A stretch of DNA of 64,000 nt, taken from Spongospora subterranea f. sp. subterranea (Eukaryota; Endomyxa: Phytomyxea; Phytomyxea; Plasmodiophorida). Below are positions 25,706 to 37,206 of the stretch, in pieces. The position numbers and the translations under genes are program-made. The stretch is from assembly GCA_049724395.1 (NCBI GenBank), contig JAUGWO010000065.1:1-64000 (forward strand), written 5' to 3'. Every line of letters begins with the position of its first letter. The first letter of the stretch is position 1. The notes under the pieces are model-generated. The model searched no databases. It was given only the letters and a program-made list of their open reading frames with translations, and was not told the origin of the DNA.

Positions 25706-28700
25706 TTAGGTTTTGCCATTGCCGTGTTTTCGCCCTTCTCCGATCCGGTCGTTCGACGTCCCGACACTCGGCTGGGAACACGATGGCCAGTCGTCAGTGA
25801 GAGCGGGTCGGTAATTCCCATCGTCAATCGCCCTACCTGTATCCCGAACATACGCTTTGTATTTCAACATCGCCTTCCTGGCCCGGATTATTCGCGATTC
25901 CTCGAACAGATCCGAGAACACGTCCGTCGTCGTCGTCGTTCTGGGCGATTTCGTGATCGTTTGCGGCGGGTTCTCGGCGGCGGCCGACGGTCGATCCTGA
26001 ACGAACGACGATTCAGGGGACACGACGAGCGCGAACGACCGACGATCGTTTATACCGGGACGGCCAAGATCGACGACGTCAGGACCTTCTGCTGATGAGA
26101 TTGGGCGATGATGGCGGTGGCGAACTGGTCAAAGTTCATGGTGCGGCCGTTGGCGGTCTCGTTCGTGACGACGGCCGACACGATCGGGCGAATATGGTCG
26201 GGGAGGGCCGGATCGCGCCCAACAATCCTCAGGGCGCTGGACGCGTCCACCAGGCCGTCGTGGGCGATCGCCGAGAAGATCCAGCGGATTCGCGTTCGCA
26301 TCGCCTGACACAGGACGCGGCGGTGGTCAGTTCGACGGCGATGGCGATGAGAGCGCCAGCACACCTTGCGGATGATGGAAGCGGATCGGGGGTCGATCGC
26401 TGGCGATGAGGGCGGCGGCGGCGCTGGATAAGGGGACGGCGTGGCGGCGATCGGATAGGAATGGAGATAGGCGCCGACATCGCCCGGTTTCATCCGGGGC
26501 GTCTGGTCGCGAACGTGCCGGCGCACGTCGAACAGCGGCGTCCCGTCGTTATCGGTATCGGCGAACGTCTTCTGGAACGACTCCACCGCCTGGGGCGATC
26601 GGGTGATCGATCCGCGGAACGAGGGAAAACGACAGCGAATACCTGTTTCTTGACCAGGTTCGAGTTGTGAAGTCGCTCGAGGCGTTGGCGATCGCCGTCG
26701 TCGCTGGCCCGGGCCCTGATCCGGATCGGATCCGGTTCCGGTTCCGACGATCGCTCGCGTCGGTCTTGATACAATCGCTCGTGGATCGCCAGGTCGGATC
26801 GCTTGCCGCCCGAGGTCGATCGAACGTTGGGCCGGAACGTGCACAGTTCCAATCTGAACCCCCCCAACAAACAAATCAGCGATTCCCGACGACGAACGAG
26901 GGGCGAAAACCGACTCCTGTCGTTCCCGATCGATCAGATACGTCATCTGGCGCTGATGCGTTCGGGACGACGTTCGACCCGACGAGAACTGCCGGGAGAC
27001 ACGTCGCTCGGTACGGTGCGATCTGGGGCGCGAACTGACCGGCGGTTCCTGATCGTGCTCATCGCCCGCGTTGTGCGATTGCTGATCACGACGCGATAGG
27101 AACTTGATCCCTGAACAAAATCGTCGATGGGCGTAACCAGCAGAACCCCCCCCCACACCACCCAAATCACCTTCGTCGTACAATCGGTCGCAGACGGCGC
27201 TTCGCGCCGACGACGTTCGCCGATGGTGCTGGGGCGTGGCGGCGGCGTCGTCCCCAGTTAAGATCAGGCGCCGTTGTGAATACAATCGGTCGAAGATGGG
27301 GGGATCGCGCTGTCGCCGCGATGGCGGTCGAATCGACGACGACCGGGGCGGCGCCACCGCCACGATATCGACCCGATCGCGGGGACGCGCCGTCGGGACC
27401 GGTTTTACCCGCGTTAGTTCGTCCAACAGGCGCTGGCGCGAATCGATGTGGTTGTGGACGCCGCGCGATAGACGATATCGATCCGCCCATTGCAGAACGG
27501 CGGCGACGTCGACCCTGAGACAACGACAGTTCAGGGATTGGGGCGATCGATGGCGGGGGCGATTACGGGGATTGTTCGGGATTGGCGTCGGTCAATCGGA
27601 TGTGATAGATTCGAGGGAGCGATCGGGAGCGGATTCCGATCGCGTTCAGACCCGATATCTTGTGCAATAGCCGGTCCATGAGGCGGCGCTGGTCGGCCCT
27701 GTTCAGGACGTATCGGCGGGCGAACTCCAGAACGCGCCCGACGAGGTCGTCGCCCGGGAACAGCTCCAGCATCTCGGCCGCGCCCGTCTTGAGGTCAACC
27801 TCGACCTTCACCGACAGACACGGGCGATCGTCGAGCGCCGCCGCCGCCGCCCCGTCCCCCGATGGCTCTTCCGCAATCGACGACGGCGACGACGACGACG
27901 GGTATCGCGCCGATTGGATTTCGTCGAGGAGTTGGCGACGGTGCGATGGCGATATCGACAGGCGTCGTTTATCGCAGAAGGCGATGACCTTGTCGACGTT
28001 GAGCATGGGCATCAGGTCGTCGTCGCAGATCAGCTCGTCGATCACGTTGGACGAGCGCCCGTCCAGCGAAATCGTGAACGCGTCGGCGGCGTGACGCGAT
28101 CGGGCCGGGTCCGACTCGATGTGCTCCATGTTGACGAACAGGGCGGCGAACAGGCGGCGTCGTTGCCCAGGGCCGAGCTCGTGACGGTCGACGATATCCT
28201 GTTCCGGAGGAAAAAACACAAACGACGTCACGAACGAGGTTTTGAACAACAATGAAAACAAAACGGCGATTTACGGTGACGCGCTCGACGACGTCGTCGA
28301 AGGAATCGATCTGTAGTCGATCGAGAACCTGATCCGATCGGAGAACGGTGACGACGACGATCGATGTGGCGGCGGTGGTGTTGGCGATCGGGCTATTGTC
28401 CATGACATGATTGAGCAGGCGCTGCTGCTTGGCCGGGTCCAGGTTGAACCGGGTCGCGAACTCCACCACCTTCGCGATTGGGTCATCGCCCGCCCCGATC
28501 GACAATACCTCTCCACCACCGCCGTCCCCGTCCCCGTCGTCGTCATCGATCCGCACCCGAACGATCAGTCGATCGGGATCGTCCTGTTCCGCATCGTCCT
28601 CGTCGTCGTCGTCGTTCCGTTGTTGATCTTTGGGGAAAACTGTGGTCGGTTCCCAGTTGATCAGCCCATCCGCCCCCGCGTCCGACACCACCGAATCCTC

Positions 28701-29033
28701 GTCGGAGTCGTCCAATCTCAACGGGAACTCCCTATAGCTCATCTCGGCCACGTCCTGACCGGCATCGATCCCCTCCCTCAGCAATCGCCCCGCGTTTGAC
28801 TGCGTTGCGATCGGCGCGCGTCTCACGCGCCGATCGCCATCCAGCTCGACGATCGCGTTCCGGATCCGTTCCGCCAACGGAATGGCCAATCGCGCCTCCT
28901 TCCCGTGCTCCTTCATGAAGGCCATCGCTTGGCTGATGGGCGTCTCGCCCTGGCGGATCGGCAACATGGCGAAACGCCCATCGTCCAGGTCGACGCGGAT
29001 CTTGAACACGATCCGGGTCGGGTCCGACATCAC
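25706..29033 (-). CDS. large protein with repeated ubiquitin-like modules and R-L-Y repeats
   Basis: The first exon begins MMSDPTRIVFKIRVDLDDGR. Introns fit at about 28279-28201, 27562-27515 and 26051-25986. The N-terminal half holds about six related modules of 50-60 residues. Each has a beta-strand pair (V-x-V-x-V-D-L-x-x-G), a G-D-D turn and a helix ending in Q-R-R-L-L/M-D (for example KVEVDLKTGAAEMLELFPGD and VGRVLEFARRYVLNRADQRR). The C-terminal half has repeats of the type IFDRLYSQRR, VCDRLYDEG and AIHERLYQDRRERSS beside CTFRPNVRSTSGG, a pattern seen in cytoskeletal and flagellar proteins of protists. The region near MNFDQFATAI is EF-hand-like in spacing, but acidic loop residues are missing. 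The end is SDLFEESRIIRARKAMLKYK plus a short tail. Exon joins between 27.2 and 26.4 kb are uncertain. Confidence 0.6.
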
Positions 29034-29039
29034 CGATCG

Positions 29040-29900
29040 CCGCCCGTTAACACGACACCCGTCAATGAGAACCGTTCAGCGCCTATTGGGGTACGGTCGC
29101 CCCTGGTATTATCGATCATCCGAATCCCTCGGCCGTCATCACACAGGCGCAAGAGGAGGGCGTCGGCCAGCGACACGACTGGCAATCGGTGTGTGCTGTT
29201 GACGGGGGGCGGTGCTCGTCGTCAACGACAGTATGATCGATGGGTGAACGGGAATGCGGCCACGATCGATGTTCTTTTGGTGACGCCGTGAGACGTGTCG
29301 CCGAGAACCTGTTGAATATGACCATTGGCCAACCGATGTCCTCGACCCCCCAATTCCCATCCCCCGATCGTCTGGATTGACGTGAACGCACACGTTGTGT
29401 TGACCGGTTTGTTGTTGTGAACACCTGGTCCAGGTCAAATTTCGTCAGTTGACGCCACGATGGACGTGTTTGCCGAGAATCATTTCGACCTGAACAAACG
29501 GCACCACATTACGACGAATTACCAACCGCCATGAACCACTGGAAGGTTCGTTGCACCTCCTGCCCATGATCTGGCGTGATATTCGTTCCAGGGACACGAT
29601 GAGGGACATCAACCGTCGAGAACGTGACGTCGGTTTAAACACTCAACTATTGCCAACCCACCACCAATACTCATGTCTAAACCAAAAAAACAGCTAAACG
29701 AACCGCCGTTCGGAACAGCGGTTTTCCACAGTCTGAACAAACTTTGCCAATACCAACCACCTGGCGAATACATCTCAACGTCCTTTTCCATGTTGGCAAT
29801 GTCAAACGCGATATCGATCGATCAACGATTTCGGCGCGGCCGATCAGTGATCTGTGTTTGGATGAAAAGTGCCTGTTTTTGTATTGACGCGGCGATGTGT
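29040..29900. other. intergenic, no supported gene
   Basis: Short open frames on the minus strand (for example 29116-29438) have no domain signal. It lies between the start of the repeat-module gene and the end of the anoctamin gene. Confidence 0.5.
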
Positions 29901-29913
29901 CGTTTTCTTGGTT

Positions 29914-32136
29914 CTAAGCGGATCCGGCGGCGACGAACGACGACGGAGCCGATGGCGACAGCTCCTTCACCTGTCTCGACTGCTGCTTGGCGAACTCGAT
30001 CTGCTCCTTGGCGATCTGGTCGCGAATATCGCCGGGGATATCGGGGATCATGAAGTCGATCAGGAACTTGGCGCCCAGGACGACGTGCTCGACGGCGATG
30101 ATGGCGCCGATCTTCACCTGCAAACTAACGTCGGCCGAGAACGCGTCGGGGTCGTGGCAGACGCGCACGAAGAGGTGGGCGGCGTTGCAAAGGATGGCGA
30201 TCACGCTGATGCACTCGAGGGCGTAGTACCAGACCCCGATACTGTTGGCGTTGGTCGGGCGCGGCTTCTGCCATCACCATGCAGATCTTGAAGCAATCGC
30301 TGCGAATCTCGGTGATGTTGTTGATGAGGGCGCACGCCGCCGCCAACGGCCAACTCCATCCGAATATGAACACCTGCGGTCAACGCACCACAATCAATAA
30401 CGGATCGTCGTCGAACGACACCAACAAATCTCACATAACCGAACTGGATCACCATCTCCGAATAGTCGTCGTCGGTGTTGGCGAACACGTCGCGGATCGA
30501 TTCGTCTTCGACGGCCGGGATGATCCGTTTCCCTTTCGGCCCGATCGAGATCGCCTCGCCGTTCAGCAGGCGTTGCCGATCGGCGGCCACCTCGCCCGTC
30601 GTCTTCTTGGACAGGACGGCGCGCACCAGCGCCTTCGCGATCGGCGTCCCGACCTCCTGGGCACGATCGGTGATCAACACGAGAACAAGGGGATCGTCGA
30701 GGGCGCCGCGTTTTTACCTGAATCTGCTGAATGCATTGCGACGTGATCAGCAGCGTCGCCAATTGCTGGCGAACACGGTCGAGGTCCTGGACCCAGAACA
30801 GGAGATAGAACAGGGACATGAAACGAGCTGATACATTTGAGCAAGATCTGGCGAATGAGAAGGGCGTTGCGGAAGGAGGTGTCGGTGCGATGGTTCTCCC
30901 AACGGGTGATGCGCTGGGCGACGCGATCGTACAGGTCGTGGAGGCGGGGAAGGAGAAGACCGAAGATGACGGAGGGGACGTGGATCAGGGCCGAACCCGA
31001 CAGGCGCCCACCGATATAGGATTGCGTCTCGAACTGGACGAACATGGCCACGGCCGTCAGCAGCAGCATCGTCACCATGATCGGGAACGACACGATGCTG
31101 ATCATCGCCCGGCGCAGCGAGTGGCCGATCTCGATCGAGGTCAGCGGGATCCGCTGGCGATAGTCCTGGAACTCGGGCCGGATCGGCTCGAAACTCTCCA
31201 GGTCCTGAACCCCGAGCTCGTACTGTAGCCGAACCGATCGCCGTTTCCACAGCTCCAGGAACACCGTCGCCAAGATCCTGAAAACAACGACAATCGTCAA
31301 CGGAAAACGGGTGTTTGGATTGTGTGGCGGCGAGCACATACGGCATGAGAGCGGCGAACCCGATCGAGAACAGGTCGTCGGCCATGGTCGACGAGAGCGC
31401 GTAGACAATGGCGCCAAGCGTGGCCGGGACCCAGAGGAATTGGGTATAGGACGATAGCCAGACGAAGCTGAAGGTGATCTCGGTGCCGAGATAGTCGGCC
31501 AGGGCGGCGATACTTGTCGGCGACGACGGCGACGACGACCAGCGCCGGAGGACGGCCTGGGCCTCGACCACGTTCGAGATGGGGAACATCTGCCGGATGA
31601 TCCCGTCGTGTAGCGCCAGGTCGATGACGGCCGCGGCGGCCCCGTCCCGGATCGACCGCATCGCGTGTAGCGCCAGGCGCTGCTGCTCGAACCGGCTAAA
31701 CGAGCGCCGGTCGCCGTCGACGAAGCCGACGAACCGCCGCCCGCACGACCCGTCGAACGGGACCAGGCGCCCCGTTCGCCGCACCCGCTTCTTCAGGTTG
31801 ACCTCTTCGGCGTAGCGGACCAGCAACGGGAACGGGACCTGGATGGCGTAGACCGAGACCAGCTCCGAGTCGCCCTCGTTCCAGAACGACGAGTCGATCT
31901 CCTCGACGTGGAGACCCAGTTGGGCGAATCTGTTCGGGGATGCGGCGGCGTCGCCGGCGCTTGTCCTTGGCGTCGTCATCGTTGTCGTCGATCGGGCCCA
32001 GGACGATCACGTAGTCGATGGAGTCGACCCCGTCGGGCGCCTTCCCCAGGAAAGCGGTCTCGAGCGCCAGGAGAAGGCGGTCGAAGAAGATGGCGCAGCC
32101 GATCAGGGCGAAAATCGTTCGGATTCCGTTCTTCAT
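29914..32136 (-). CDS. anoctamin (TMEM16) family membrane protein
   Basis: Anoctamins are calcium-activated chloride channels or lipid scramblases. Order seen: start MKNGIRTIFALIGCAIFFDR, an N-terminal cytosolic part with DYVIVLGP and LLVRYAEEVNLKKRVRR, then DYLGTEITFSFVWLSSYTQF (TM1-2 entry). Next are LATVFLELWKRRSVRLQYEL (31280-31220), DRVAQRITRWENHRTD and FMSLFYLLFWVQDLDRVRQQ. Then comes DDDYSEMVIQFGY (near 30440), a signature of the pore region, followed by LINNITEIRSDCFK and the C-terminal VEHVVLGAKFLIDFMIPDIP. Introns fit near 31349-31278, 30710-30661 and 30440-30380. Three apparent +1 shifts at short base runs (31936-31939, 30831-30833, 30266-30267) break the frame without disturbing conserved residues, so sequencing insertions are likelier than decay. 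Confidence 0.88.
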
Positions 32137-32479
32137 TCTGATCGAGATCAGGTGTGATCGACGACCCGACGGGCCGAACAGCGAACCGGAGATTCAATGA
32201 TCATCCCACACCGGACGACCATGACTCATCCGCTGGCCAAATCCGGTGGCGAAAAAACCGGAGTTGACGGGCACGAACACATCACGCTTATGATAATGGC
32301 TGTTGCAAATTTATTGATTGTGATGCGATGACGACTGATGTTGGCGCTGTTGTGAGCCGACGAATCCAGAATCGATCAGAATCTTTTGGGCGAATGTCAA
32401 GACGGGTGAGGACGGCGGACCCCTTCCTCGCATATCGACATATCTCGTCGACGCCGACGGGTCCTGAACGGGGGGATCA

Positions 32480-33640
32480 TCAGCTCGTGTCGATTACGGG
32501 CGGACGCCGATAAAAACCACGACAACGCAAACGACGACGTACCGCTTTCCGTTTACAAGCGGCGCAAACGCATATTCCAAGACAGGATGGGCATTCCCAG
32601 TCGTTCAGAGATTTATCCTCTCGTAGGATCAACTGATATCGAAACTTGACCAGACAGTGGTCGCAGAACTTTTTCCTGCAGACCTGAAGGGCAATCGCGT
32701 TGGGATTCACGTCGACGTCGCGGTGGGAAAACCGAACGCACCTTCTTCTTGGGACTGGTGGTCGATCGTATCCTGTTCATGCAGAAGTTGAGCTGGTTGG
32801 CCTCGCGGCGGTTCTTGCACTGATGGCAGCTGCTGCCGCCGGCGCCCACCGGGACCTTGGTCTTGGGCGTCATCCGTTGTGTGAACAGCGATCCATCGGC
32901 CTGGACTGGGGCGGCGTTGTCATGGCCCGTCGCCTAGACAATCACCATTCGAGTTTCAACCAAAAAGCGACGATTGTGTGTCCAATGGTTTCCTGACAGA
33001 TAACGCGGGATCGCCCCCTGATCCATCGACATTATAATGATCGAGACTGGATTGATTATCGGTATTTGCCCATAGGCGTGTTGGAGATGGTGGCGCCAGA
33101 TGAACGGCCTGATCGTAGCGCCGTCGTTTCTTGCTTAGCGCCTGCAAGTTGGCCATTTGCAGGTCGATATCTGTTTTTGGGGAACACGATTGATCGTGGA
33201 CGAGAGAAACAAACAGCGATCGACGACGAACCTGCTGGATTACTGTGCTCTTGAACATATCGCTGATATCGCCCTAATACGCTGACGTCCTGATGGGATG
33301 CGATTGTGAACGATGATTCCAGTTGGGCGTCGTCAACGGATCCCTGGCCGTATTCGCCCGAGGCCACACGGGACGCCTGGAAGAACGCCGACGGGGAGAA
33401 GATCGAGGTCAGCGACTGGCCCGTCGGTCGCGAGAGCGCGTCGAGCCGGGGCGATCGCCGGATCGAGGCCTGTTTGGGCGGATTGAGGTGGCGGGGAATG
33501 TGTGGCGGTACTGCGGCCGTCGATGGGGCAACGGCGCTGAACAACGGGGAGAAGTTGATGTAGGACGGCGACGGTTCCGGGGCGTGATTCGGTGTCGACA
33601 TCGAGAACCCGACAACGGGCGATGGGATTACCGGCTGCAA
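32480..33640 (-). CDS. CDCA7-type zinc-finger protein (zf-4CXXC_R1)
   Basis: The C-terminal domain is split by an intron. One exon has SSCHQCKNRREANQLNFCMN, the next VCRKKFCDHCLVKFRYQLIL and NDWECPSCLGICVCAACKRK. This C-x-x-C ... F-C-x-x-C ... C-P-x-C-x-G-x-C-x-C order is the CDCA7 family cross-brace finger. In animals CDCA7 recruits the remodeller HELLS and recognises hemimethylated DNA. The intron (donor GTGCGTTC, acceptor CCTTCAG) is about 57 bp. The upstream part (33640-33000) is Ser/Pro-rich and disordered, with SPRLDALSRPTGQSL. The join between the two parts near 33000-32900 is not certain. Confidence 0.75.
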
Positions 33641-33659
33641 AAAATCGCACGAAAAACCC

Positions 33660-34040
33660 CCATCAGTTTTGGATCAATATCGACACGACATAAATAAATC
33701 CAAACAACGGAGTCGCGAGCGGATCTTTTGAGAACGTCATCGCCAAACATTCCAAATCGCAAATAACATTTTTGGAATCAACGCGTGTGCGAACGATAGG
33801 TGTCTGACCGACCTTATCTGGGCTATTAATTGCATTACTGGGCGGTAACATTGATGGCGCTCCCCCTTGACCCCACCTTGGGCCCTTGACCTACGGTCCA
33901 GGTCGCGGATAGAGCCGGGCTTTGCGGTCTGCGCTACACACACGATACACACACACACACACACGTCTGGCGATACCCGCCCTCTCTTCCACACTGTCGC
34001 TTCACGTCCAGTAAATCGTGTGTGCTGAGTACGGGGCTGA
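33660..34040. other. intergenic transition out of the GC-rich block, with (CA)n at 33945-33964
   Basis: The stretch includes CCCCTTGACCCCACCTTGGG and a (CA)n run. No gene is supported. Composition becomes balanced to the right. Confidence 0.6.
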
Positions 34041-34043
34041 CAA

Positions 34044-34310
34044 TCAGGCCTCTGCCTTGTGAACAACGATCTCGGCGGGATTTACCACAGGTTCCTTCAC
34101 CGTGGTTAGCGGTTTATGTGAATTACGATATTGCAAATGTCGCGTGTGCCTCGCCTGGATATTTTTGTCTTGGTAATTCTTCATAATTTCGCTGATCATA
34201 TATTGTCCAAAGGAGCAGAAAATACAGTTTACCTTTAATAAAGCCAGAACGTGTTCTATCAAAAGTCACTTTAATTTTCATTAAAGGTTTCAACAGTTTA
34301 TATGATAACT
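34044..34310 (-). CDS. possible small gene or 3' UTR sequence
   Basis: A minus frame ending HKPLTTVKEPVVNPAEIVVH just downstream of the GFAT stop. A competing frame reads ELPRQKYPGEAHATF. No family recognised. It could be the last exon of a small gene whose first exon would overlap the GFAT 3' end, or simply 3' UTR. Confidence 0.2.
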
Positions 34311-34316
34311 GAAACA

Positions 34317-36767
34317 TTAATCGACCGTAACTGCTTTGGCCAAGTTCTTCGGTTTATCTGGGTCAATTCCTCGAGCAACAGCAAGTTCGTATGCAAGGAG
34401 CTGAAGAGGCACGACACCGAGCAATGCGGTTAGAGGCCCGTTGGAAGGAATGAAAATGGCATCGTCAGCGATATCTGCAGCGAGAGAAGGATTATCGGTG
34501 ACAATAATCGTGTGGGCCCCTCTGGCGCGGACCTAGATTACTCAGTTGTTACGCCCCCTGTTTTAACTGATGCATGCAGAACAGTTTACCTCTTCTGCAG
34601 CAGTTCTCATGAAATTGGCGTTTTGATCGTCAAGAATTAGCATTATAATTGGGGTTCCTTGTTCAATCAGCGCAAATGGGCCGTGCTTCAAGGCGCCACC
34701 AGAATACCCCTGAAAGAAAATCAGTTATGAAGATGGACGTGTGTTTTCAATGATGACTTCGGCGTGTATGTACGTTATTTCTTTGATCTTTAGTGCCCCC
34801 TCTTGAGCGATCGGTTCGGCAAAGCCTCGGCCGAGAACAAATATATGCTCAGCTGCCTGAAGATAACATTTAACCTTATATTGCCCAAACAAAAATGCGA
34901 GACACCTTGATTTTTTGGGCAATTGCTTGAATGTTATCACGTCCATGGAGCGTCATACCCACATATGTTGGTAATCGATGAATGGCGTTCGCTAATTCTC
35001 GCCGCCGTGCATCTGCCTGAGGGCGATCGGAAGTTTCCCGGTTTTGTGCAAACCAGCCAGCGATCAATGCCAACACAGTTACCTACTCAAGCAGTTTGCG
35101 TAAATATTCTTCTATCGTGAATAAAAAACAACATACTTGCGTGACAAACGCTTTGGTGGAGGCGACAGCGTGCTCACGGCCAGCGTTCACATACACACCT
35201 GGATCGTGGGTCACTAAACACTAATCGATGACCATTAAATGTTAACAAACCGCATCTGGTCGTTCTTGCAATCAGGGATCCAACGGAGTTGATGACAGAA
35301 AACCGCGGAATGTCTTGTTCTTCAGCGAGTTTGACAGCTCGGTGAACATCTTTGGTTTCTCCTGACTGAGAAATCACTAAGAGACCAGCTTCACTATGCG
35401 GGTGCGGTAAATAGGGAAGAATTAATTCCGCTGCATCGACGGTCTGGACAGTGTCGAATGCACTAACATAGCGCATCAAAGCGGCACCATATTGTCCAGC
35501 GAAAAAACTTAGAAATAAAATGAGAAGCTATGATGTAAGCATTACGTTATTCCGACCTGGTTCCACACGCAGAAATCGTCAGATGCTTGATGTTCATCAA
35601 CATTTTATGGTTGGATTCCAGACCACCTTAGGACAATTTTGTTTAAAAACGCACGAACCACCATAAGGTGTGCATACCAAGTCGGACTCTTGATCCAGAC
35701 CATAATCGTCCACCATAGTTCAACGCTCTGGCAACGGCTTCAGGCTGTTCCATGATTTCTGTAGGGAAAACTTAACCCAAAGCCAGAATAGTAACAGAAT
35801 TTCACTACCGCGAATAGTCCAATGAGGAAAAGGTTCTGGAGAGAGAAGAATGTCCTCCTTGTGTGAGGTTTCCATGCGCGATTTGTCAAGGCCGACATCA
35901 GTCGGCGTCACAACAGCAATTTCACCATCATTTAATGAAATGTAATCGTTAGTATACCTGCCAAACGCTGACATAGTGTAAGCGATTGAAAGATTTGATA
36001 TAGACTTATTACCAGTATGTTCGCTAGCAACAAACATTTGATCTTTGCCGATTCCAATGACAAGTGGCGACCCATTGCGGGCGGCAATCAGCTGACCTGG
36101 ATGCTCTTTGGACATAATTGCCAACCCGTACGTTCCTTGTAGACGATTCAGCGTGGTTTTTATAGCATCCATAAGTGGCAGCCCATCATCAAGGTAAGAT
36201 CCGATAAGTTTTGCGATGACTTCTGTGTCCGTTTGCCCATCAAATTCCATCCCCTTTGCAAGAAGCTCATCTTTGAGCTGGTTGGAATTTTCAATTGTGC
36301 CGTTGTGAACGAGCGCAATTCTTTTTCTTGCAATCTGAATGGGGATGTGCATTTTCATCTGTTTTCCCACCGTGTGTGGCCCATCGTGTATGAGCTACTC
36401 CAACATGATGGTCTTTGTGGCGAACAGGGGTATTTTGCTTCAGAATTTCAATAGAGTCAGATGTTGAGCCTTTTGAGGCAAACTTGGTAGTTATTATCTC
36501 CGGCTCCGCATTTGTAGTCAGCGTCGCAACACCACATGAATCGTATCCTCGGTTTTGTAAAATCGTTAGCCCTTCCACCAGGAATTTCAATGCACTGTCG
36601 TTTCCGACATAAGCAACGATGCCGCAAGCGTCAACACTTTCTCTAGGCCAAAGTACGGAGCCAGATACTGCTCCGATAGCTGCCAACGCCAAATACCGGA
36701 CCTTCTCGGACCCCCATGATTGCGTATGACCGCTGGAGGGCACCAAGCGAGTGCAGCGTCGCCACAT
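34317..36767 (-). CDS. glutamine--fructose-6-phosphate aminotransferase (isomerising)
   Basis: Makes glucosamine-6-phosphate from fructose-6-phosphate and glutamine, the entry step of hexosamine and chitin/glycan synthesis. The glutaminase domain is seen from CGIVAYVG and [14 protein letters not shown] to [20 protein letters not shown] and [10 protein letters not shown]. Two SIS isomerase domains follow: [12 protein letters not shown] ... [16 protein letters not shown] (about 35400-35330), AVASTKAF, then [20 protein letters not shown] (about 34835-34775) and [20 protein letters not shown]. It ends [15 protein letters not shown]. At least six short introns. The catalytic Cys is preceded by about 47 extra residues ([20 protein letters not shown], then a hydrophobic segment [16 protein letters not shown]), so processing must expose it. 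A +1 shift sits in a five-base run at 36322-36326. Confidence 0.93.
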
Positions 36768-36802
36768 CTAATGAGTGCAACAATGGCAAATTCTGCAGTC
36801 GA

Positions 36803-37159
36803 TTACTGTTCCAAACAAAGTACTCGAAGAATATCCAAATTAGGATCAAGATATGTGAGATAAAGAGCGCGAGTTGATTTTACACACTTATGTCGTCCAA
36901 CAGAGAGGGGCCGCGTCCCGAATATCATGTTACGATGACAGGACAGTGGGTGGATCTCGCTGCCATCCGTGGTGTGTGGATACACAAATGTATGGCCGCA
37001 CTCAGACTGTTCGGGTAACATTTCCACCCCGGTTGGCGACGACACCAGACTCGCCCATTTTGGCATTTTTGGACCGTTGTTTGAACTCTGGCGATCGATT
37101 CTCTTGGCAAAGTACTTTTTGGACTGGCGCGTGCCTAAAGATTTGAGACTGTTCTGCAT
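36803..37159 (-). CDS. small protein of unknown function upstream of GFAT
   Basis: A 118-codon frame starting MQNSLKSLGTRQSKKYFAKR and containing KMPKWASLVSSPTGVEMLPE. The basic N-terminus could be a mitochondrial presequence. It stops 36 bp before the GFAT start on the same strand, so it might alternatively be an upstream exon or leader of the GFAT transcript. No domain recognised. Confidence 0.35.
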   Translation of the reverse strand: MQNSLKSLGTRQSKKYFAKRIDRQSSNNGPKMPKWASLVSSPTGVEMLPEQSECGHTFVYPHTTDGSEIHPLSCHRNMIFGTRPLSVGRHKCVKSTRALYLTYLDPNLDILRVLCLEQ

Positions 37160-37206
37160 TTGTCAGGGTCTCTGTCGCTAGGACGGCAGCGACGACCAGG
37201 CAACAG

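Larger units (their letters stand above)
24305..33900. other. GC-rich compositional block of about 9.6 kb
   Basis: From about 24.3 to 33.9 kb the coding sequence has strongly G/C-ending codons and runs such as GATCGTCGTCGTC. DNA on both sides is close to balanced or AT-leaning. All four genes inside have introns whose ends follow the same GT..AG rule and similar lengths as outside, so this is eukaryotic DNA. The edges coincide with inverted microsatellites. It may be an isochore-like island, a transferred segment or an assembly join. Confidence 0.8.
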
